DNA of 64,000 nucleotides from Burkholderiales bacterium (GTDB taxonomy: Bacteria; Pseudomonadota; Gammaproteobacteria; Burkholderiales; Burkholderiaceae_C). Positions 47,515 to 55,522 of this stretch are shown in pieces. Both the position numbers and the translations under genes were made by a program. The notes under the pieces were generated by a model, which worked only from the letters and a program-made list of their open reading frames with translations, had not been told where the DNA came from and did no database searches. The DNA lies in assembly GCA_021414305.1 (NCBI GenBank), contig JAIOOS010000029.1, forward strand, positions 186,001 through 250,000, given 5' to 3'. The first letter of the stretch is position 1. Every line of letters starts with the position of its first letter.

Positions 47515-48900
47515 TCACGGCAGGGCGACGATGCGCATGAGCTTTCCGGTGCGGCCGCGGCGCATCGGCCGGCCGCTCACGCATCGGATCCGGACCGCGC
47601 CCGTCCCCTGTCGCTCCAGGAAGGCGACGAGGGCCGCACGGCCGCGGCGCAACGCAGCCTCGGCGGCGCCGCCATGCCCTCCCGTGCAGAGCTCGAGCTC
47701 CGCCGGGCCCTTCTGCACGAGCTGGAAGTCGAACAGCCCGGCCTCGTCCTCGAGCACGGTGCTCAGGGCGAGCGGCAGGATCCGCGCCTGGCGCCGACCG
47801 GCTTCGCCGAGCAGGAGCGACTCGTCGCACCGTCCTTCGACGTCGATCACGGGAAGGCGGCAGCCGCACGGGCAAAGGTCGGTGCGCAGGCGGACGCGGT
47901 CGCCGATGTCGTAGCGGATCAGCGGCTGCACGTGATTGGCGAGATTCGTGAGCAGGGTCGTGGCGCCGAGGACTCCCGGCGGCACGGCGTTGCCGTCGGC
48001 GTCGACCGACTCGAGGATCGCCCAGTCGCTGTTGAGATGCAGCGAACCCCGGTCGCACTCGCACGCCAGCGAGAGGAATTCCGAGGTGCCGTAGCTGTTG
48101 ACGACCGGGCAGCCGAAGGCCTCCCGGACGAAGGCCCGCATCGCGGGCGAGAGCGTTTCGCCGCCGGTCCAGATCTCCCTGGGCGCGATCCGGAGCCGAC
48201 CCGCGAGGTGCTCTTCGGCGAGCAGGACCGCGGCGCTCGGATAGGTGGCGACGACCGTGGGCATGTGCCGGTGCAGCTCGGCGACCAGGTCGGCCACAGG
48301 CTGCAGGAACGAGACGCTGCGCAGGCGGTGCGAGAGCAGCGGGTTCAGGCGGCGCAGGCGCTCGATCGAGACGGCGCTGGCGAAGTGCCCGCCGACGGCG
48401 CCGACGAACACGAGGCGCTCGGCCAGACCCCACGGGTCCAGCATCCGGTCGAGCGGCCGCAGGTGAGGCTTGCGGACCGCCTCGAGGGCGTCGTAGGTGG
48501 CCATCGCAGCCGCGTCCTGGAGGAAGACCGCCGGCTCGCCGCTGCTGCCCGAGCTCTCCCAGACGACGTAGCGGCCGAGAAAGGGCTCGCCGATTCTGGC
48601 CGGATCGGCAACGAAGCGACGCAGCTCCTCGAGCCGCACCTGCGGATCGGCAACCCATTCGCCGAAGCGTCTCATCAGCTCGGGCTTGCGCACGATCGGC
48701 AGATCCGCGAGCGCCACGCGACCCGGATCGCGACCCGCGAGGAGTCTGCGGTACAGCGGCGATCCCGCCGCGGCGGCGACGAGGAGCCGGCGGAGCCGGC
48801 GATTCCGACACGCGGCGAGAGCGTCGTCATCGGCGCGCGTCGTCGCGACGACGTCGGCGGCAACGGCGCCCGTGAGCCAGGGGTCGAAAGGAGGAAGCAT
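47515..48900 (-). CDS. Adenylate-forming enzyme, phenylacetate-CoA ligase (PaaK)-like
   Basis: 461 residues. WESSGSSGEPAVFLQ is the ATP-binding P-loop of PaaK-type enzymes, NSYGTSEFLSLACECDRG the A5-like motif and RYDIGDRVRL the A7-like motif. A Cys-rich CPCGCRLPVIDVEGR follows, as in PaaK-related proteins. It should activate an aromatic or other carboxylate with ATP; no partner genes indicate which. An FNR-like dyad lies 45 bp upstream of the ATG. Confidence 0.85.
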   Translation of the reverse strand: MLPPFDPWLTGAVAADVVATTRADDDALAACRNRRLRRLLVAAAAGSPLYRRLLAGRDPGRVALADLPIVRKPELMRRFGEWVADPQVRLEELRRFVADPARIGEPFLGRYVVWESSGSSGEPAVFLQDAAAMATYDALEAVRKPHLRPLDRMLDPWGLAERLVFVGAVGGHFASAVSIERLRRLNPLLSHRLRSVSFLQPVADLVAELHRHMPTVVATYPSAAVLLAEEHLAGRLRIAPREIWTGGETLSPAMRAFVREAFGCPVVNSYGTSEFLSLACECDRGSLHLNSDWAILESVDADGNAVPPGVLGATTLLTNLANHVQPLIRYDIGDRVRLRTDLCPCGCRLPVIDVEGRCDESLLLGEAGRRQARILPLALSTVLEDEAGLFDFQLVQKGPAELELCTGGHGGAAEAALRRGRAALVAFLERQGTGAVRIRCVSGRPMRRGRTGKLMRIVALP

Positions 48901-48944
48901 GCGCGAGCCCGGTCGCCATTGGGCATGGAGAACCTTCGCCGCGC

Positions 48945-48958
48945 TTGATCTGCGACAA
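48945..48958 (-). promoter_or_regulatory. FNR-like dyad upstream of the PaaK-like gene
   Basis: TTGAT-CTGC-GACAA, a perfect left half and an imperfect right half. Confidence 0.45.
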
Positions 48959-49056
48959 GGCCGCGGCGCGCCGCCTGGCCTCTGCGCGCAGCAGCGGCGC
49001 CGTTCTTGGCCCAGCTCACATCGATGGCGAGGGTTTCGATCCTTCGCGACTGCGTT

Positions 49057-50577
49057 CTACCGCTCTTCGTTCGTCGCCAGTGCGAAGTAGCGCCGACGGC
49101 CGTCGCGCACGATCAGAACGGCGACAACTGCGCCGCGAGGCAGGCGCGCGATCGCCTTGTCGTAGTCTTCGATCCTCCGGATCGCAAGATCGTTGAGAGC
49201 CACGACCCGGTCGCCGGCACCGATCCCGGCGCGAAGGGCCGGGCCATGGGTGTCGATGACCTCGACGCCCGCTTCCTCGTCCGCCGGGTTCCTCGGTCCC
49301 GAGGCCCGACTGGAAAACACCAGCCCCAGGCGATCGCCGCGCGGCGCCCGGGCAACCGCCGGTGCCGTGAGCGCTGGCGGCATGGTCCGGGCAGTCACCT
49401 GGACCTCGATCCGCTTCACTCCGCCGGCGCGCCAGACATTGAGCGCGGCGATGTCGCCGGCGCGCTTGGCGCCGATGCCGCGCTGGATCTCGTCGTAGCT
49501 CATGTCGCTTCGCGCTTCGAACCCGAGGATGATGTCTCCCAGGCGAACGCCCGCACGCTCGGCCATGCTGCCCTGCCTCACCCGCGCGACCAGCGCGCCT
49601 CGGGCTCCTCCCCCGGGGAGAGCGAACGCATGCGCCAATCCGACGGTGAGCTCCTGGACGCTCAGCCCGAGTTGCCCGCGAACGACCTGGCCCTGGGCTC
49701 GCAGCTGGTTCGCAATCTCCATGACCATGTCGATGGGCAAGGCGAACGACACCCCCATGTAGCCGCCGCTTGTCGTGTAGACCATCGAATTCATCCCGAC
49801 CACCTGCCCGCCGAGGTTGAAGAGCGGACTGCCCGAGCTGCCCGGGTTGATCGCCACGTCGGTCTGGATGAACAGGAAATTCCCGCTCTCGGGGAGCACG
49901 CGCTTGGCACTGACGATGCCCGCGGTCAGGCTCCTCTCGAGGCCGAACGGCGCGCCCACCGCCGCCACCCAGTCGCCGACGGCTAGCGCCGCGTTGCCGC
50001 CGATTTCGGCGCTGGGCAGGCCGGCCGCATCGACCTTCAGCAGCGCGACATCGCTGGTCTCGTCGGCACCGAGGAGCTTGCCGACGAACTCGCGTCCGTC
50101 GGCAAGGCGGACCGTCATTTCTTCCTTGGGGCCGACGGCGTGGGCGCTGGTGACGATGTGGCCTTCCGGCGAGACGATGAAGCCCGAAGCGAGGCTGCGC
50201 CGGACGCGCCCGGTCGCGGCCGAGGTCGGCACCGCGCGTCCCCGGTACGGGCCGGCCGTGCCAAGCTGGGCATCGTCGGGGTCGAGAGCGAACGGCGTCC
50301 TGTACGAGACCGTGGTGATGCTCACGACAACCGCCTGCTCGCTCGCGACGCGGGAGGCGAAGTCGGGCAGCGACTGCGCGCCCGCCGGGCCGCCCCAGGC
50401 TGTCAGGCAGCCGACGATCAGAGCCGCGGCTTGCCTCGAAACCCAGCGATCGAGCCCGTCGGGCGACCGAACGGCGCGCACGTTCCTTTCCCCGAACGGC
50501 AGCGGCCCGGATCGCGGCCCCCTCTGGACGCGCGGGTTCTTGCTGCTGGGTTGCTGGAGGGCGCGCGTGCTTCGCAT
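49057..50577 (-). CDS. DegP/HtrA-like periplasmic serine protease with two PDZ domains
   Basis: 506 residues. A signal peptide lies unusually deep (about residues 45-68, AALIVGCLTAWGGPAGAQS) after a basic 40-residue lead. The trypsin-like domain has His146 (TSAHAVG), Asp176 (SDVALLKV) and Ser248 (NPGSSGSPL). The usual GNSGGP is altered to GSSGSP, but the Ser is kept. Two PDZ domains follow (about 300-390 and 410-500). It likely handles envelope protein damage. ATG 50577 fits a start point predicted near 50594. Confidence 0.88.
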   Translation of the reverse strand: MRSTRALQQPSSKNPRVQRGPRSGPLPFGERNVRAVRSPDGLDRWVSRQAAALIVGCLTAWGGPAGAQSLPDFASRVASEQAVVVSITTVSYRTPFALDPDDAQLGTAGPYRGRAVPTSAATGRVRRSLASGFIVSPEGHIVTSAHAVGPKEEMTVRLADGREFVGKLLGADETSDVALLKVDAAGLPSAEIGGNAALAVGDWVAAVGAPFGLERSLTAGIVSAKRVLPESGNFLFIQTDVAINPGSSGSPLFNLGGQVVGMNSMVYTTSGGYMGVSFALPIDMVMEIANQLRAQGQVVRGQLGLSVQELTVGLAHAFALPGGGARGALVARVRQGSMAERAGVRLGDIILGFEARSDMSYDEIQRGIGAKRAGDIAALNVWRAGGVKRIEVQVTARTMPPALTAPAVARAPRGDRLGLVFSSRASGPRNPADEEAGVEVIDTHGPALRAGIGAGDRVVALNDLAIRRIEDYDKAIARLPRGAVVAVLIVRDGRRRYFALATNEER

Positions 50578-50601
50578 GGGCGGTATCGAACGGTCACTCG
50601 A

Positions 50602-50641
50602 GCCTAGTGAAACGTTCCGCGCAGCGGTTGATCTCCGTCAA
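50602..50641 (-). promoter_or_regulatory. FNR-type promoter of the DegP-like gene
   Basis: TTGAT-CTCC-GTCAA (50628-50641) is one base off the perfect dyad. TAGGCT (50606-50601) is 28.5 bp from its centre, close to class II geometry. The remaining gap to 50895 (318 bp in all) shows nothing else. Confidence 0.65.
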
Positions 50642-50895
50642 GAGCCGGGCGCCCCGGTCCCACTCCCGGGTGCGAAACGGTCGGAACGCCCGCTAGAGCG
50701 CCAAGGTCAGCGTGCAATCCCCGAGACGCGACCCCGTCGGAGGAACCTTCCTACCTCGGCCGCCTTCATGGCTTCGATGACAGCGCAAACGACCCGGCGC
50801 GCGGCGTACGAGTCGGGGGACGGCCTGTGACTCTTCGCCGAGGATCGAGGAGCCCACGACCCATGGCAGCAAGCACGAAGCACCGGGCGACAGAC

Positions 50896-51105
50896 TCAAA
50901 TGACGGGCGGCACCGGCATGCCCTGCCGCAGCCACTTCTCCGCCGCTTCGCCAGGACCCATCGCGCGCAAGCGCTCGTCGGCCCAGAGCTCCCGTGCCGT
51001 CTCCTCGAGGCTCGTCGCATCCGCTCTCGGCCACTGCGCCCGCAGCCGTTCTGCACACCATGCCACCCAGGTCACGTCGATCAAGTTGTCAGCCGGTCGG
51101 TCCAT
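50896..51105 (-). CDS. Small conserved-looking hypothetical protein
   Basis: 69 residues, mostly helical and charged, with WVAWCAERLRAQWP and ETARELWADERLRAMGPGEAAEKWL. No membrane segment or known motif. Its ATG is 9 bp from a LexA-type dyad on the other side of which another small gene starts. Function unknown. Confidence 0.6.
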   Translation of the reverse strand: MDRPADNLIDVTWVAWCAERLRAQWPRADATSLEETARELWADERLRAMGPGEAAEKWLRQGMPVPPVI

Positions 51106-51129
51106 GAGTAATACTGTATGCCCGTACAG
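51086..51129 (+). promoter_or_regulatory. Sigma70 promoter with LexA (SOS) box
   Basis: TTGTCA (51086-51091) and TAATAC (51109-51114), 17 bp apart. The dyad TACTGTA-N6-TACAGTA (51112-51131) contains CTG-N10-CAG (51114-51129) and covers the predicted start point. It is a very good match to the proteobacterial LexA operator. Confidence 0.75.
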
Positions 51130-51141
51130 TACCGGTCGCAA

Positions 51142-51483
51142 GTGGCAACCTTCGAAGAATTCGGCGCTCCTTGCGCTTGCGGCGCCGAGAACTTCGAACG
51201 CGTGATCGTCGAGCGCGTCCTTGCCCGTCCCGTCGTCACCGACCTCGTGGCGTGCGTGGAGTGCCGCTGTGTGTACTACTCGCCCTTGCCGAGGGCGGCG
51301 CCTGCCGCGGCACGGTCGGGACCGCCCATGCCCTCCGGCACGGTCACCAGCGAGCCCGGCATGTTGCGCACCTGGGGAGCCATCCCGCCAGGGCATCCGC
51401 CGAGAGAGCAGACGCCCGAGGAGTTGAAGCGCATCAAGGAGGCGGCGGCGCGGGCCGGCAAGTCGCGGAAGAAGAGTCGCTGA
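51142..51483 (+). CDS. Small Cys-rich (zinc ribbon-like) protein under a LexA box
   Basis: 113 residues from GTG 51142. The ATG at 51118 lies inside the LexA operator and upstream of the predicted transcript start, so it is rejected. CACG near the N-terminus and ACVECRC about 30 residues later could hold a metal ion; the C-terminal half is Pro-rich and ends in a Lys-rich helix (ELKRIKEAAARAGKSRKK). I do not recognise the family. Its SOS-type promoter suggests a DNA-damage role. Confidence 0.6.
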   Translation: MATFEEFGAPCACGAENFERVIVERVLARPVVTDLVACVECRCVYYSPLPRAAPAAARSGPPMPSGTVTSEPGMLRTWGAIPPGHPPREQTPEELKRIKEAAARAGKSRKKSR

Positions 51484-51671
51484 CGCCCGCGTTCATCCCC
51501 GCAAGCAGTTCACTCGAGCCGGCGCCCCACTTCGAGATCGCGCTGACAGCGAGCGCGCGTGAACAAGCCGAGCCGCCGCAAGGAAGAATTCGCGTTTGCC
51601 CTCGATGAAGCGCGGCCACAGGGAGCGCAAGCTAGAGGCGCCGCGCACCCGCGTGCGCAGAGGAGGTCACG

Positions 51672-52100
51672 ATGCGTGCAGCCGACCGCAGGCGGTTCCT
51701 GAAGGCGAGCGCCGCCACCGGCGCGGTGGCCATGCAGCACATCTTCCGCCTGGGCGCCGCCGTCGCGGCCGCCCTCGCCCTGTCGGCCGCGGAGGCGTCC
51801 GATCCCGCCTGCGAGGCGTCGGCCACGGAGAAGGCGCTGACCGGTACGGCCAGGGCGCGCTTCGTGAAACAGTGCGAGACGGATGCCGCGCTGCTGGTGT
51901 GCGATACGCAGGCCGTGGACCGCAAGCTGGCCGACGCGGCCCGTGCGAACTTCATCAACAAGTGCCTCGAGGACGCCGCGCTGAAGAGTTCCAGCCCGAC
52001 GTGCGACGCCCTGGCTGTCGAGAAGAAGCTGGCGGGGTCGGCGAGAACCAGCTTCATGAAGAAGTGCGTCGCCGAGCGGAGCGGCGGCGCGCCCGGCTGA
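51672..52100 (+). CDS. PsiF-repeat family periplasmic protein
   Basis: 142 residues. Three PsiF-type repeats of about 35 residues, each with two Cys: CEASATEKALTGTAR..FVKQC, CDTQAVDRKLADAAR..FINKC, CDALAVEKKLAGSAR..FMKKC. A strong AGGAGGT site precedes ATG 51672, which gives a Tat-like lead (RRRFLKASAATGAVA) in front of a second, ordinary signal peptide beginning at Met21 (MQHIFRLGAAVAAALALS). This doubled signal looks like a fusion to the start of another gene; the native start may be ATG 51732. PsiF is phosphate-starvation inducible in E. coli; function unknown. Confidence 0.8.
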   Translation: MRAADRRRFLKASAATGAVAMQHIFRLGAAVAAALALSAAEASDPACEASATEKALTGTARARFVKQCETDAALLVCDTQAVDRKLADAARANFINKCLEDAALKSSSPTCDALAVEKKLAGSARTSFMKKCVAERSGGAPG

Positions 52101-52104
52101 TCGG

Positions 52105-52413
52105 CTATCGACCCTTGCCCAGCGAGGACACGGAAGCATCCGTCGGCTCGAAGCGATAGATGGTGTCGTTCAAGTAGCGGGTCACCTGCTGGATGTCGCT
52201 CTCGGACCACCCCAGCGAAGAGGCGTCCTGCCAGCGCCGAACCTGGAACTTCAGGCCGCTCCAGTCCTTGGCCGAGCGGTTGTCGCGCCAATGCATCTCC
52301 GTCGTGTGACAGGAAATGCAATGCGTGGTGTAGAGCAGCTCGCCGCGCGACTGCGCCATCGCGGACGGAGTGGCCATGACGCCGAAGGCGATGGCGGCGA
52401 TCAATGTACGCAT
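52105..52413 (-). CDS. Small monoheme cytochrome c (paralogue of 58113-58511)
   Basis: 102 residues. Signal peptide (cleavage near SAMAQ), heme site CISCH and a Trp/Arg-rich core WRDNRSAKDWSGLKFQVRRW. About three quarters of the mature protein is identical to the cytochrome c encoded at 58113. Likely a periplasmic electron carrier. It sits 25 bp after the BON-domain gene. Confidence 0.87.
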   Translation of the reverse strand: MRTLIAAIAFGVMATPSAMAQSRGELLYTTHCISCHTTEMHWRDNRSAKDWSGLKFQVRRWQDASSLGWSESDIQQVTRYLNDTIYRFEPTDASVSSLGKGR

Positions 52414-52438
52414 GACGAAGAAGGCTCCTGCTTCCGCC

Positions 52439-52777
52439 CTATTTTCTGATCGTGAGTTCGTCGTGAATGCTGTGTGCGCCGTCGGAGGCGCGCGCGATCT
52501 TGATTGCCTCGTCGATCTGTGCCTGGTTGTCGAGCACGCCGATCAACCGTACATCTCCCTTGAGCGTCACGACCTTGATGTCGAAACCCTTGAGCGATTC
52601 GTTCTGGAGCAGCGCCGTCTTCACGTGCTCGGTCACGTCGGTGTCCGTGACGTTGGCGACGGCTGCCGATGCCGCGGGCAGCGTTGCCGATGCCTCCGGC
52701 GATTTGCTGCAGCCGCCGATCGCCACCGTCGCGGCCATCAAGGCGGCGACCGGAATGATTCCTGTGCGCTTTTTCAT
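52439..52777 (-). CDS. BON-domain lipoprotein
   Basis: 112 residues. A lipoprotein signal with lipobox TVAIGGCSKS and one BON domain (VTEHVKTALLQNESLKGFDIKVVTLKGDVRLIGVL). BON proteins bind phospholipid or attach to membranes during envelope stress (OsmY, Kbp). ATG 52777 is chosen because GGGGA lies at good distance; the frame is open further upstream. Confidence 0.85.
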   Translation of the reverse strand: MKKRTGIIPVAALMAATVAIGGCSKSPEASATLPAASAAVANVTDTDVTEHVKTALLQNESLKGFDIKVVTLKGDVRLIGVLDNQAQIDEAIKIARASDGAHSIHDELTIRK

Positions 52778-52898
52778 GTGAGACATCCCCAATGGATAGG
52801 TCATCCAGATGCACGATCTTCGTTTGTTTCAGCGGGCCCGTCCGTGCGATAGCGAACAGTGCACCTGACGGTCCGGAGTCCGGCCGGGCCACGGCGTT

Positions 52899-53663
52899 TC
52901 AATCGCGCTTGCCTCGTTTCTGGTCTCCCCTGCCCTCACGGCCGCCCCTGCCCTCCGGCTCCCCGTCGGCGCTTCGATGGCACTCCACGCAGTTCTCGAA
53001 GTTCCGGATGCCCTCCTCGAGGTGTTTGCGGCGCACCTTGGCCGGCGTGTGCTCGTGGCAGCCATAGCAGGTGAATTTGCCGTAGTCATTGGCGACGTGG
53101 CAGGTTGCGCAGGAGGCGTTGTGGTCCTTGTCGAGCACGAAGAGCTTGTCGTGCTCGAAAGTGGCAGGCTTCCAGGCCTCGGATGTGTGGCACTGCCCGC
53201 AGGAGCCCTTGATCTGGCCATGCAGCGTGTCGTTCGGCGCCACGTGGCACGAGTCGCAGCGGGCCCGCGTCTCCACCCGCAGCAGTGCGTGCGAGAACGG
53301 CTTGCTGCTGCGCTGGGCGAGCCTGGGATCGGCATGCTCGCTGTGGCAGGCCATGCAGTTCTGCTCGGTCAGCTCCTGGTGGAACGACCTCTTCAGCGGG
53401 GCGGACCCACTGTTCGACCCCGCCCGTATCGCGACGCCCCGGGTCGTCCGCAGGCCGATGTCCGATAGTGCGTGGCAGGCGATGCAGCGATCGGCGGTCG
53501 CGCCGCGCAACGGCGTGTGGCAGGCAAAACAGTCCGTGGCGAGGGCGGCATGCCCGGGCGCCAGCGCTCCCGGGCTCACCATCAGCTGCGGGTAGACGAA
53601 CACCAGCCCCACCAGCACCGACAGGTTGGCGACGATCACGATCCACAGCCAGCGGCCCTTCAC
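52899..53663 (-). CDS. Membrane-anchored octaheme cytochrome c
   Basis: 254 residues from GTG 53663, which overlaps the upstream stop (GTGA). One N-terminal anchor (WLWIVIVANLSVLVGLVFVY) and eight C-x-x-C-H heme sites: CFACH, CIACH, CMACH, CDSCH, CGQCH, CATCH, CYGCH, CVECH. The tail is Gly/Arg/Lys-rich. It resembles cytochrome c3/c7-type multiheme carriers rather than hydroxylamine oxidoreductase. Next to a membrane cytochrome b and a flavin/Fe-S reductase it likely passes electrons to the periplasm; the acceptor is unknown. Confidence 0.88.
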   Translation of the reverse strand: MKGRWLWIVIVANLSVLVGLVFVYPQLMVSPGALAPGHAALATDCFACHTPLRGATADRCIACHALSDIGLRTTRGVAIRAGSNSGSAPLKRSFHQELTEQNCMACHSEHADPRLAQRSSKPFSHALLRVETRARCDSCHVAPNDTLHGQIKGSCGQCHTSEAWKPATFEHDKLFVLDKDHNASCATCHVANDYGKFTCYGCHEHTPAKVRRKHLEEGIRNFENCVECHRSADGEPEGRGGREGRGDQKRGKRD

Positions 53664-54247
53664 TTCCAGCTCCAGAAGAGAAGCGCGGCCACGATGTGGG
53701 CCAGCGCCAGCACGGCGAAGGCCAGCGTGATCGGGAAATGCACCGATCGCCACTGCCTGACCGCGTCGAACGTCAGGCTGTCCCAGTAGGTGCGCTCGGC
53801 GAGCTGCTCGGGTGAGAGGCCCTGCTCGCGCATCTTCTGCCGGGCACCTTCGAGGCGGCGCCTGGAACGATCCAGCAGGTACTTGCCGGTCAGCCCGCTG
53901 GCCACGTTGATGAGCATCGCCCACACGGCCAGCCAGCCCAGGATGGCGTTGAAGTGGATCCCGGCGTGCACCAGCACGAGCAAGGAACCGGCCCAGGCCA
54001 TGTACTCGTGCAGCCGCAACAGCGTGGCCGGCCGGCCGGACCGGATCAGCTTGCGCTTGCGCAGCGAATAGCCCAGCGAACCGAGGATCAGCAAGGTGCC
54101 GGGAATGCCCAGCCACCTGCCGATCCACACGGCATCGAGCAGATGCAGTGCGGCATCACACAGCAGCGCCGCCACGGCCAGCGCAATCAGGGACAGGTAG
54201 AACGGCACGACCTCGCGGCTGAGGAGGCGAGCCTTCATGGAGCTCAT
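53660..54247 (-). CDS. Membrane cytochrome b-like protein
   Basis: 195 residues with four to five membrane segments and His residues in HEYMAWAGSLLVLVHAGIHF and HFPITLAFAVLALAHIVAAL, fit to bind hemes b. The sequence resembles cytochrome b561-like/ferric reductase-like membrane domains. ATG 54247 overlaps the flavoprotein stop (ATGA); an internal ATG at 54238 is possible. It would link the cytoplasmic-side reductase to the octaheme cytochrome. Confidence 0.8.
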   Translation of the reverse strand: MSSMKARLLSREVVPFYLSLIALAVAALLCDAALHLLDAVWIGRWLGIPGTLLILGSLGYSLRKRKLIRSGRPATLLRLHEYMAWAGSLLVLVHAGIHFNAILGWLAVWAMLINVASGLTGKYLLDRSRRRLEGARQKMREQGLSPEQLAERTYWDSLTFDAVRQWRSVHFPITLAFAVLALAHIVAALLFWSWK

Positions 54248-55494
54248 GCCTCGAGCACCAGTGCCGACTGCGGCTTGCCGACGCACAGCAGGCAATGGCC
54301 CGGGGCGATGTCATGGTCGGGCTTGTCGTCATAGCGAACCTTGCCCGAGATCACTTTCGTCTCGCACGTGCCGCAGCTCCCCGACCGGCAGCCAGAGTCC
54401 ACCGCCACGCCATGCCGCTCGGCGAAGTCGAGCAGATTGGCGTCCTGGCCGTCCCAGACAAGGGTGCGGCCTGAACGATCGAGTCGAACTTCGAGCGAAG
54501 TCGGCGGGGCGGCCAACGATTCGTTCGTCGCTGGCCCGGCGGGTCGCACCGACGCCGGACCGAATGCCTCGAAGCGGATGTCGTCCTCCTCGACTCCCCA
54601 TTCGCGAAGCGAGGGCACCAGGCTTTGCATCATCGGCGGCGGCCCGCAGACATAGAACTGGTGCCGGCCATGCGGCAGGCTGTTGCGCAGCAGGTCCAGG
54701 TCGACGTACCCGACGTGCCGATAGTCGCGGCCCTGAACGTCGTCGGGCGCAGGGCTGCTATAGGCCACGTGGAGCTGGAGACGCCGATGCGAGCCGGCCA
54801 GTTCTTCCAGCAATTCCTTGAAGGCGTGATCGGCGCTGTTGCGCACGCCATAGAACAGGTGGACCGCGCGCTCGGGCTGATTCGCGATACACCAGCGCAG
54901 CATGCTCATCATGGGCGTGATGCCGATGCCGCCTGCGATGAACACGGCGGCCACGGTCGCATCGGGATCGATGAAGAAGTGGCCCGACGGCGCCTTGACC
55001 CTGAGGACGTCGCCGTCCCGCACCTGGTCATGAAAGTGGTTGGACGACGCACCCGGCGGCAGATCCGGACGACCCGGCGGCGGCGGCATGCGCTTGACCG
55101 TGATTCGATACCTCGCCGGATCCGGCTGGTCCGACAGCGAGTAGCACCTGGTGAGGCTGCGCTCGCCGCCGGCAACGCCGCCTGCTCCGCCGCCCACCCG
55201 GAGCGAGAAAGTGAGGTACTGCCCGGGGTTGAAGGCCGGAAGCGCCATGCCGTCGACCGGCTGCAGGTGGAAGGAGCACTGACTCTGCGCAGCATCTTCG
55301 AAGTGGCGGCCCACCACGCGGAAGTCGCGCCACCCCGACCACGCGGCCGCGGACGGCGCGCGGACCTCCGGCTCCTCGATTCGCGTCGCCTGTGCCGCCA
55401 GGGCATGCCTGCGCCCTACGAGCACGCCGACGCCTGCGACGACCTGAAGCAGCAGCGCGGCGCAGATGTACGCCAGAAGGTGCAAGGCCGTCAT
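54244..55494 (-). CDS. Membrane-anchored FAD/NAD(P)H reductase with C-terminal 2Fe-2S ferredoxin domain
   Basis: 416 residues. An N-terminal membrane segment (LLAYICAALLLQVVAGVGVLVG) is followed by an FAD domain with RCYSLSDQP, a NAD(P) domain with IAGGIGITPMMSML and YVCGPPPMMQ, and a plant-type ferredoxin domain with cysteines in GCRSGSCGTCETKV and HCLLC. It resembles hybrid-cluster-protein reductase and Vanillate-demethylase-like reductases. An upstream ATG at 55551 would overlap the ATPase gene; 55494 gives a normal anchor. Confidence 0.87.
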   Translation of the reverse strand: MTALHLLAYICAALLLQVVAGVGVLVGRRHALAAQATRIEEPEVRAPSAAAWSGWRDFRVVGRHFEDAAQSQCSFHLQPVDGMALPAFNPGQYLTFSLRVGGGAGGVAGGERSLTRCYSLSDQPDPARYRITVKRMPPPPGRPDLPPGASSNHFHDQVRDGDVLRVKAPSGHFFIDPDATVAAVFIAGGIGITPMMSMLRWCIANQPERAVHLFYGVRNSADHAFKELLEELAGSHRRLQLHVAYSSPAPDDVQGRDYRHVGYVDLDLLRNSLPHGRHQFYVCGPPPMMQSLVPSLREWGVEEDDIRFEAFGPASVRPAGPATNESLAAPPTSLEVRLDRSGRTLVWDGQDANLLDFAERHGVAVDSGCRSGSCGTCETKVISGKVRYDDKPDHDIAPGHCLLCVGKPQSALVLEA

Positions 55495-55522
55495 GTCACG
55501 CGTGACCGAAATTGCAGCGCGG

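Noticed and set aside
51118..51141. ATG 51118 as start of the Cys-rich protein
   Set aside because: It lies inside the LexA operator and before the predicted transcript start; GTG 51142 is in frame and downstream.
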